Assembly: GCA_905373305.1 (NCBI GenBank)
Contig: CAJPSM010000057.1
Span: forward strand, 1 to 8,345
Length of the DNA stretch: 8,345 nt
Direction of reading: 5' to 3'
Source of the DNA: an uncultured Streptococcus sp.
GTDB taxonomy: Bacteria; Bacillota; Bacilli; Lactobacillales; Streptococcaceae
The position numbers and the translations under genes are program-made. Positions 1-7,300 of the stretch are shown here, one piece after another (position 1 is the stretch's first letter; each line of letters begins with the position of its first letter). The notes beneath the pieces are model-generated. The model made no database searches. It saw only the letters and a program-made list of their open reading frames with translations, and was not told the origin of the DNA.

Positions 1-217
1 GTAAATGACTGTGTAGAGCAAGGATATTTTCCCTATCTGTTCCAACGGTCACCAATCCTGCACCACTTTTTACAGTTGCCAAGGCAGCCATGATGATGGC
101 TCCACCATAAGGATAGGTCCCTCCCAGCAAGAGCAGGCGACCGTAATCTCCCTTATGACTGTAACGAGGCCGTTCTACAATGACTTTTTCTAATATGGTT
201 TGATCAATCACTTTCAT
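1..217 (-). CDS. nnrD: ADP-dependent NAD(P)H-hydrate dehydratase (YjeF C-terminal/NnrD family), N-terminal 72 codons, cut by window edge
   Basis: Translating the minus strand from the ATG at 217-215 gives 72 open codons to the window edge. I see the N-terminal signature of the NnrD/CARKD carbohydrate-kinase-like fold: H-K-G-D-Y-G-R at residues 21-27, then a hydrophobic strand and G-G at 32-33 with a G-G-A turn at 38-40, then A-A-L-A-T-V-K-S-G-A-G-L-V-T-V at 44-58. Known family role: a cytosolic enzyme that uses ADP to dehydrate S-NAD(P)HX (hydrated, damaged NADH or NADPH) back to the normal cofactor. This copy starts directly with the dehydratase domain; no epimerase (NnrE) domain precedes it. 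The start is supported by a GAGGAAA ribosome site about 7-8 bases upstream. The site lies in the 15-bp gap after the stop of the preceding gene, so co-transcription and perhaps translational coupling are likely. The catalytic C-terminal part is outside the window. Confidence 0.87.
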   Translation of the reverse strand, partial: MKVIDQTILEKVIVERPRYSHKGDYGRLLLLGGTYPYGGAIIMAALATVKSGAGLVTVGTDRENILALHSHL

Positions 218-232
218 CGTTTTTTTCCTCAA

Positions 233-1054
233 CTATCCTTTATCTGATTGTTTTAAAACAACTTGATAGACTTTCTTAGTCCACTCTTCTAAGTCTTCTC
301 CAGCATAGTCAAGATAATGCACCCTATCTTGTATTTTAGTTGGAATAATATTTTCAAATTGGCACTTATTATGAGTTGGAATAATGCAAATATACAACTC
401 ACTTAATAAATTAAGCATGTCCTTAATTTTTGCAACATGGTAACCATCAAAAATATAACCAGGAACTTTAATCAAATCTGTATAGATAAAATGAAAACTT
501 ACTCCAGGAATAAACTTGTCTTGTAATTCTTCCTCTGAAGGAGCTCGATCTAATAAACGCTCCATCGCCAATCGATAACCAGAACTTGTATTTGACCATC
601 CTAACATGACATAGTCAAAATAATCTTTCAGATCAGATGCAACATTTCGACTATCCAAAACCAACTCCTCAGCACCTTTCCCAAAAGCTTTTACAGCAGA
701 TAAGAGCTGGCCTGTTTTAAAAATAGAAATCGCTGCATCTATAGTCGTAGTATGACTACAGTAGTCTGAAGTCACTAACTTCTTATGTAGATCATAAGTC
801 GAAGCTACTCTTTTATCTGTAGGGGTAAATGGTGGAAGAAAGGGATGCTGACAGATGTAATCTAAAATCTCTTTTTTTAAACAAGAATCGACACACTCGA
901 TACTTGTTTGACGTTTATGAAGTTGTTCGTAAGCTATAAATTTAGCAATTTTTTCTAATTCCCACTCTTGAATATTTGGATAATCAAATAGTGCTAAGTG
1001 GTACACTCCATCCCATTGTAAACTATATTCTCCATTATAAATTTTTAAAATCAT
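233..1054 (-). CDS. Conserved-looking protein of unknown function, 273 aa; weak ADP-ribosyltransferase-like pattern
   Basis: This is a complete frame from ATG (1054-1052) to TAG (235-233). The start is preceded by a good GAGGTGA ribosome site about 5 bases away. I see no signal peptide or membrane segment, so it is probably cytosolic. Residues 1-95 form a mixed alpha/beta N-terminus. The distinctive part is residues 100-250: S-H-T-T-T-I-D (100-106), G-Q-L-L-S-A (115-120), S-R-N (135-137), D-Y-F-D-Y-V-M-L-G-W (144-153), Y-R-L-A-M-E-R (160-166), P-G-V-S-F-H-F (183-189) and F-D-G-Y-H-V-A-K-I-K-D (202-212). The order (H-T near a strand, then I-x3-G-x-L-S, then a D-Y-V strand) loosely resembles ART-fold proteins such as DarT, but I cannot confirm the catalytic residues. 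I recall similar Firmicutes proteins carrying unhelpful automatic names, so treat any transporter-type name with caution. It is the first gene of a probable two-gene operon with nnrD, under its own promoter. Confidence 0.85.
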   Translation of the reverse strand: MILKIYNGEYSLQWDGVYHLALFDYPNIQEWELEKIAKFIAYEQLHKRQTSIECVDSCLKKEILDYICQHPFLPPFTPTDKRVASTYDLHKKLVTSDYCSHTTTIDAAISIFKTGQLLSAVKAFGKGAEELVLDSRNVASDLKDYFDYVMLGWSNTSSGYRLAMERLLDRAPSEEELQDKFIPGVSFHFIYTDLIKVPGYIFDGYHVAKIKDMLNLLSELYICIIPTHNKCQFENIIPTKIQDRVHYLDYAGEDLEEWTKKVYQVVLKQSDKG

Positions 1055-1070
1055 CTAATCACCTCACTCC

Positions 1071-1101
1071 ATTATACAACAAAAAGGTACACACCTTGCA
1101 A
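1071..1101 (-). promoter_or_regulatory. Putative promoter of the 273-aa gene / nnrD operon
   Basis: On the minus strand a perfect TATAAT lies at 1076-1071. A weaker TTGCAA (-35, four of six consensus bases) lies at 1101-1096, with a long 19-bp spacer. A start about 6-7 bases after the -10 would fall near 1064. That leaves only about 10 nt of leader, with the ribosome site (about 1064-1058) at the very 5' end of the mRNA. I see no operator or catabolite-response (cre) site near it. The -10 is convincing; the -35 is tentative. Confidence 0.55.
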
Positions 1102-1144
1102 TTTGGATTACTATTTTTCTGTCTAACTTTTGGGGTACAATTCA
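1097..1144 (-). mobile_element. Possible solo terminal inverted repeat of an IS3-family (IS150/IS861-like) element
   Basis: Read on the minus strand from 1144, the sequence starts TGAATTGTACCCCAAAAG and goes on TTAGACAG, then an AT-rich stretch. From memory, ends of IS3-family elements of the IS150 group in streptococci have the form TG-x-ACTG-x-ACCCCAAAAGTTAGACA, with the terminal TG/CA typical of that family. The body of the element would lie to the left, but only about 60-70 bp remain before the promoter and start of the 273-aa gene. I find no transposase frame and no second end in the window. This would be an old, truncated remnant. The identification rests on recalled consensus, not a search. 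Confidence 0.45.
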
Positions 1145-1166
1145 CCTCTCTTGCTTACACCTATAT

Positions 1167-1203
1167 AAAACTGGAGAAGACCATGATTGTCTTCTCCAGT
1201 TTT
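1167..1203. terminator. Strong bidirectional Rho-independent terminator after bgaA
   Basis: This is a perfect inverted repeat. CTGGAGAAGAC (1171-1181) pairs with GTCTTCTCCAG (1189-1199) around a 7-nt loop (1182-1188). The stem is extended by AAAA (1167-1170) pairing with TTTT (1200-1203), giving 15 continuous base pairs. A run of five T follows on the plus strand and four T on the minus strand, so it can work both ways. It lies about 90 bp after the bgaA stop in the direction of transcription and about 65 bp before the promoter of the next operon. It should therefore end bgaA mRNA and insulate the two units. Confidence 0.9.
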
Positions 1204-1293
1204 TAGATGCCATCAACTTACAATAGTTGAAAAAGAAACCAATTTTTAATCATCGACTAATATCTACAAATAGGATGTCATTAGACGCTGAGA

Positions 1294-1398
1294 CTAATCT
1301 TCTTTGAGTTTTGCAGTTAATAAAGCTGCTGACAAGGCCAAGGTAACACCTGCCAAGAAAACAGCTGTTTCTGACTGTTTTTCACCAGTTTCTGGCAA
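1294..1398 (-). other. bgaA: Sortase A sorting signal of BgaA
   Basis: LPETG at residues 2305-2309 is followed by a short polar stretch, a hydrophobic segment (about 2315-2333, TAVFLAGVTLALSAALLTA) and the charged tail KLKED ending the protein. This is the classic tripartite signal. Sortase A is expected to cut between T and G and to link the protein to peptidoglycan. Confidence 0.96.
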
Positions 1399-4300
1399 TC
1401 TCTTGTCTTCCTTGGCAACTTGAACTGGTGTTTCTGGAGTCTGAGCTTTTTCTAACGAACTTAGTTTAAACTCTGGTTTTTCTACTGTCGGTGCTGGTTG
1501 ATTACCTACTGTAGCTAGAATACCACGGTACTCTGGAAGTTTATGTTCTAGAGCCATTACAGCATTAACGCCACCCTTAAATTCAGGTTTCTCAACACTT
1601 GGTACTGCTTGATCTCCTACTGTGGCTAGAATTCCTGTGTATTCTGGAACTTCATTTACTGCTGCTTCTACAAAGTTAGCACCGCCTTTGAATTCTGGAA
1701 CATCGTTCACTGCTGCTTCTACAAAGTTAGCACCGCCTTTGAATTCTGGAACATCGTTCACTGCTGCTTCTACAAAGTTAGCACCGCCTTTGAATTCTGG
1801 AACTTCATTGACTGGAGCAGGCTCCTCGCCTTTACTACTTGAAATAGATGCTTTCACTCCTACTTCAACAATGCGATCCTGAGCCTTTCTTTCTTCAGAA
1901 TGAACAAGACTTCTAGTAGTACCCAAAACTTGAATATAGTCAACTTTTTCTCCATCTTGTCCTTCAGAAACGATACGACGTTGACCTTGAGCAAGTTCAG
2001 GGTTTTCACGAATAACTTCTTTAAACGGAAGCGGAGTCTTTTCAATTTCCAAACTTGGAGTTTCTGCTACTAAGTTCTTAACGCCTTCTGTTGGGGTTGT
2101 TTGGAAGGTAGACTTAAAGTGTAAACGATATTCTTTCACCAGATTTCCATCTTTGGAAACAAGACGAACCAGTGTTGGAAGATTGGCATTTCCAGAATCC
2201 ACAACTGTAACTACTCCATGTCCACTAGTTGTTGCAGTGACTTTTGGTTTTGAACCCATTGTTGTTAGAGTGTAATCTGTCACATTTGGATCAAAGTTTT
2301 CCAATGCTTTTCCGTCGATCGAAATAGTCGCTGATGGTGTTTCCACTTCTGCTCCCTTGCCTGCAGAGTAGGCTGTAAATTCTACAAGTGCAAGACCATT
2401 GGTAGTAGCCTTACGAGTCATGCGAGCACGAATTGCTGTCGTTTGAACCGGATCAAAATTAAACTCGATTGGTTTACCAGCTACTAATTCTCCAGAAGCT
2501 TTGTAAGGAATAGGTGCCCAATTTTCTGCCTTGTTGAATGGATGGTCAGCATTTTCTTCATAACGAGAAATCGTACTTGGTTCTGTAAAGGCAGGGCCAA
2601 TATATCTTTCTAGAACCATTTTCTCTGGGGCATCTGTTCCACTATCTTTAAAGAACTGAATAGCTACTTTTCCAATAGATTGGGTGGCAATTTTACCGTC
2701 CTTCTTAAAGAGTAGTCCGACAGAAGTTTCTTCATTTTTCGGAGTACGAGACCAGTTTGTCCAACGTCCATCTTCATTGTATTTTCCATCATTGATATAG
2801 AAAATTCGATCATGTGAAGCTGCTTGTGTATCGTTCGTTGTCGAAGCAAAGGCTTTAGAATCCGTTTCATTGTTGCTTGGATTTTCTGAAATGACTTGAT
2901 TTCCTTTAGAAACAACTGTCACCTGCATTTTAGTCATTAGATTTGTACCAATGACATGACCGGTAATTTCAAATGTTCCCTCATGCTCTGTTGCATGTTC
3001 AGGAATAGCATCCCATTTCACTGCCAGTTTATCTGTAGTCCAAGTAGTTGAAGTTGGGTAATAAACAGTGACTTCTGAAGGAAGTCGAAGAGCATCTCCA
3101 ATATTCAAGATTTTAGCACTATTTTCTGCAGCAAGAGGTTGACTAGTTTCTCTCTCATCATTGCGGAAGATTCTATATTCTTTCAATACCGTACCATCTT
3201 CTGCTTTTAAGATGAGACGTGTTGCACCTTTTGGACTGGTTGCAGGAACAACTGTTACCAAACCATTATTGCTAGCTGTTGCAGTGATTTCTTTGCTAGA
3301 TTGAGGAATATAGTAATCGGTCTTAGATGGATTAAAGTGTTCAAGATCCTTGCCATCTACCTTGATAGAAATTTCTGAACTTGTAGAGCTTACTACCTTG
3401 TTTCCAAGGACAGTTAGCTCTGTCAGACCAACACCTGAAGTTCCATCAGCCTTCTTCATACGAATACGAACAGCATAGGTTTCTACCTTGTCAAATGTGA
3501 AGTGATTTGTTTGAGTTGCAGATAGCTGACTTGGAGCATGTAAGTTTTCAACTGCTTTCCAATTGTCTGGATTATTAAATGGATGATTGCTAGCTCGTTG
3601 CGCATGACTGACATCACTTGGTAAATCAGGAACTTCTTTACCTACATAATATTCAACTACATATTCTTTTGGAAGACCAATTGCTCCATCAGTATAGAAA
3701 TCAACCGACAAATTGTTGACAAAACGTTTCGTCAAGTCTCCTGAATTACCAAATAAGATAGAAGCCCAGTCATTATCAGTATTTGTTCTCCAAGTTGTCC
3801 ATCTATTTTTAGCATCTGATGGCGTTCTTGATACAGTCAAGTCGTTCAAGGTATTGGCTGAATCATCTCCACCTGTATTGGATACAATGGCAGCTGGTAA
3901 TTGTGAACCTGTCCATTGTTTAGAGATATTATTTCCAGCAACCACTTGACTAGACACTCGAACATGAGCTTTAGTTGTCAGATTGCTACCTACTAAACGA
4001 CCATTGATTTCATAGACCCCTTCAGTTTGACTAAAGTTAGCTGGAACCTGATCCCAAACAACATCTTTGTAGATAGTTGTTCCGTTAGAATGGTAAGCCC
4101 GGACATTGGCTGGCAATTGAACCGTCTCACCCTTAGGTACTGTGAGGCTGATTTCCTCTGCAACTTGCAATCCTTCAACCGTTACAGTCGCTTGTGCTTC
4201 GATATCTGTACCTTCCACATGTCCTTTAAGCGTAAAGCTATGATAGTGCCCCAACTCTTTTTCATCTACCTTATCCCAAGTTACAGATACTTTGCGTGGT

Positions 4301-7300
4301 AAGCCCTTATCAAATTCTGCTCCAACTTCTTTAGGTAGATTCGGTTGCTGATTGATGTCTGTAGAAACAGATACAGGATGCAGTTTCACAATCTTCTTGT
4401 TAACTTTATTTTCTTTAATCACTACTTCAGTAGTTACAGATTCTGTTTTCTCTGTTTGATTATCAATTCGAGGTGTCAAAGTCACTCTTCCCTTAGTATA
4501 GAGCAATAGATTCTGACCATTCACCTCAAGATGTCCCCCATCAGATGATTTAGCTTCTAAGTGAATATCTGAAGCCGAAAATTCTGTTTGTGAACCATCC
4601 TCATAACGACCAATGACGTGATAAGTTAATACTTGATCTTCAGTGGCAGTTTCTTTTCCTTCTACAACCACTTCCAAACGTTTCAAAGCAGGAGCTTCCT
4701 TCACAAACTGAATTAAGTAAGTTTGAACCAAGTCACCCTTTTGGTCACTCAAGAAGAGAGAAGCCTGATAACCATTATCAGCAGAAGCTTGCTGAACAGT
4801 TACTTGATATCCGGTAGTCTGAGCTCCAACACTTGGAATTGTTCCAGTGTAAGGAAGAGATACACGGTAATAGGTCTTGCCAGACTCAAAATTCTCAAGA
4901 GCTTTATCCCCAACAGTAAGTCCTGTAATGCTACTTGTTGTTTCCTTACTACTTGCGATAAAGGTTGCAGTCACTTCACGGTCGTCATCTACCAATTTAC
5001 CAGTAGCCTCCGTACGTCCACCTTCCTTGTTCAAAGCAGCAGGGTCTTTCAAGGTCCAAGAAACAACATCAGTATCAATCAAGCTACCATCTGTCAGAAC
5101 AGCAGTGACCGTTTTATCCAAATCAGCCGCATTCGTTCCAACTGGGACTGTAGCAACTTTTGGTAACCATCTATCTAAAGCAATCACTTTAACAAGTGCC
5201 TCAGCTGGGGTTTCCAAACCTTCCACTCGTCCAGAGACTTTCTTTTCACCTGCGCTTGTAAGCAAGTCTGATGGCACGTCCCATGTTACAGTCTTTTCCT
5301 CAACACTACCATCGCTATAAATAGCTGTTACTGTTTGAGGCAATTCAGGATTTGTTGTCACGTCAGTTGTTGCTTTTACAGGAGCAAAGGCTACAAAGTG
5401 ACGGTTTTCTTTCTTACCAGACACAGTTGCGACTGTTGCGCTATCAGAAGTTAAACCAGCAGAATCTGCATAAAGAGTAAATTTACCTTCTTTTTCTGTT
5501 GATTTTACAATGACAACCCCTTTACCATTGAAAGCACGTCTTTGCCATGTTCCATCTGCTTGAGCTTTGTAGCGTTCACGACTAGCTTGTTCTCCATTAT
5601 CCACACCAACGATTTGTCCCTGACCATGAAGATTGAAATGAACAAGATTGTTAGCTGTTGGAACCACATTCCCATCACCATCAACAATTTCGTAATGGAT
5701 GTAGGATAGGTCTTTTCCATCTGCAGTGATAACATGCTCTTCTTTAGTCAGACGAACTCTTGCTGGCTCCCCAGCAGTTGTCACACTATCACGCGCAATT
5801 TCATTCCCATTTTCATCTCGAGCAATCGCAGTCAGTGTACCTGGTTGGTATTTCACAAGCCACTCAAGATACAATTCACTTGGTTTAGCCCCCTCATGGT
5901 ATGGACGTCCATCTTCTGTCGTTTTCTTAGTAAATTCCTTTTTACCAAGTGACTCTCCATTTAAGAACAATTCGACGCTTGCAGCATTTGAGAAGGTACG
6001 AACCGGAACCTTTCCATCAACCAGCATCTTGCGTTCCTTAAGGGTCTCTTCAGTCCAGTTCCAATGTGGTAAAATGCGAACAGTTGGCTTTTCTTTAGCA
6101 CTATACCATTCACTACGGTAAAGGTAGAAATCATTCTTTGGTAAACCAGCCGTATCGATGATACCAAAGTAAGAACTTTTTACAGGTGTATTATCTTGGT
6201 TATGCCATGGAGTTGGTTCACCGATATAGTCAATTCCTGTCCAGATAAATTGTCCAGCATAGCCAGCACGATCACGGTCAAAAGTCCATGATTCAGTAGC
6301 TGTTCTTCCCCATCCAACACGGTCATTACCATAGTCAGATTGTTCATAGTGACGATTTGGACGATTGTCATGTCCAAGGATTTGAGCAGGGTTATAATAA
6401 GAATCACGCGTTCTAGTAGCTGAAGAGGTTTCAGAACCATAAATGAGCCAGTCTGGATGAGCACTACGAACCGCATCATAAAAACGTTCACCATAGTTCA
6501 TACCGACAGCATCCATGATTTCTGCGAGTTTCAAGAAATCACCTGTCGCTGCACGACTAAATTTATTTTCACCCATGGTGACATAACGTTCAGTATCAAT
6601 CGCCTTGATAATAGCCTTCAGACGTTTAGCTGTCTCGATAGAACGAGGACTACCATTTGCCTCTTCCACCTCATTTCCAAGAGACCACATTACGATAGAC
6701 GGATTGTTCTTATCACGTTCTACCATTGTTCTAAGATCAAAATCAGACCACTTCTCACCCTTCTTAGCTTCAGGATGAGTTGCATCTTGATCAAAGAACC
6801 GTCCATAGTCGTAAGTCTTCTTGCCACCATACCAAGTATCAAAAGCTTCCTCTTGAACCAAGAGACCTAAACTAGCTGCAGCATCAAGCAACTGAGGACT
6901 CGCTGGATTGTGGGTTGTTCGAATAGAGTTAACTCCCATATCTTTCAAGAGTTTTAATTTACGATAGGTAGCCTTATAATTCTCTTCTGCCCCCAAAGCT
7001 CCATTGTCATGGTGAATACTTACCCCGTGGAATTTCATACGTTCACCATTCAGAGAGAAACCTTCCTTCGCAGTCCAATTGAAATAACGGTAACCAAATG
7101 TATCTTCTGTTACATCAACTAGTTGACCTTCTTTATAAACCTTTGTTTTCAGCACATACAGTTGTGTATGATAACTTTTTGTCGTCCAAAGAGTTGGTTT
7201 ATTAACTAGGATTGTTTGTCTGAAATCTGCAGTTTCATTTTCTGCTAAATTCTTCGTTTCAGAGCGGACTAATTCTGAAACAACCTTACCTTCCTTAGTA

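Noticed and set aside
976..1206. Plus-strand 76-aa frame across the intergenic region
   Set aside because: It starts inside the 273-aa gene, runs through the IS-like repeat and ends in the terminator stem; no ribosome site and no recognisable protein.
1217..1232. Small inverted repeat CAACT...AGTTG after bgaA
   Set aside because: Only a 5-bp stem with no T-run that fits; the 15-bp hairpin at 1167-1203 explains termination far better.
1426..1440. TPETP just before LPETG as a second sorting motif
   Set aside because: It lacks both the Leu and the Gly of LPxTG and has no hydrophobic segment directly after it.
1661..1813. CRISPR-like direct repeats
   Set aside because: The units are directly adjacent with no unique spacers and are in-frame coding sequence.
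1622..1882. Plus-strand 86-aa repetitive frame
   Set aside because: It is the antisense reading of the 51-bp repeats in bgaA; its repetition simply mirrors the real repeats.
4723..5320. Two overlapping plus-strand 147-aa frames
   Set aside because: Both lie wholly antisense to conserved Ig-like modules of bgaA, have no ribosome site or family pattern, and cannot both be real.
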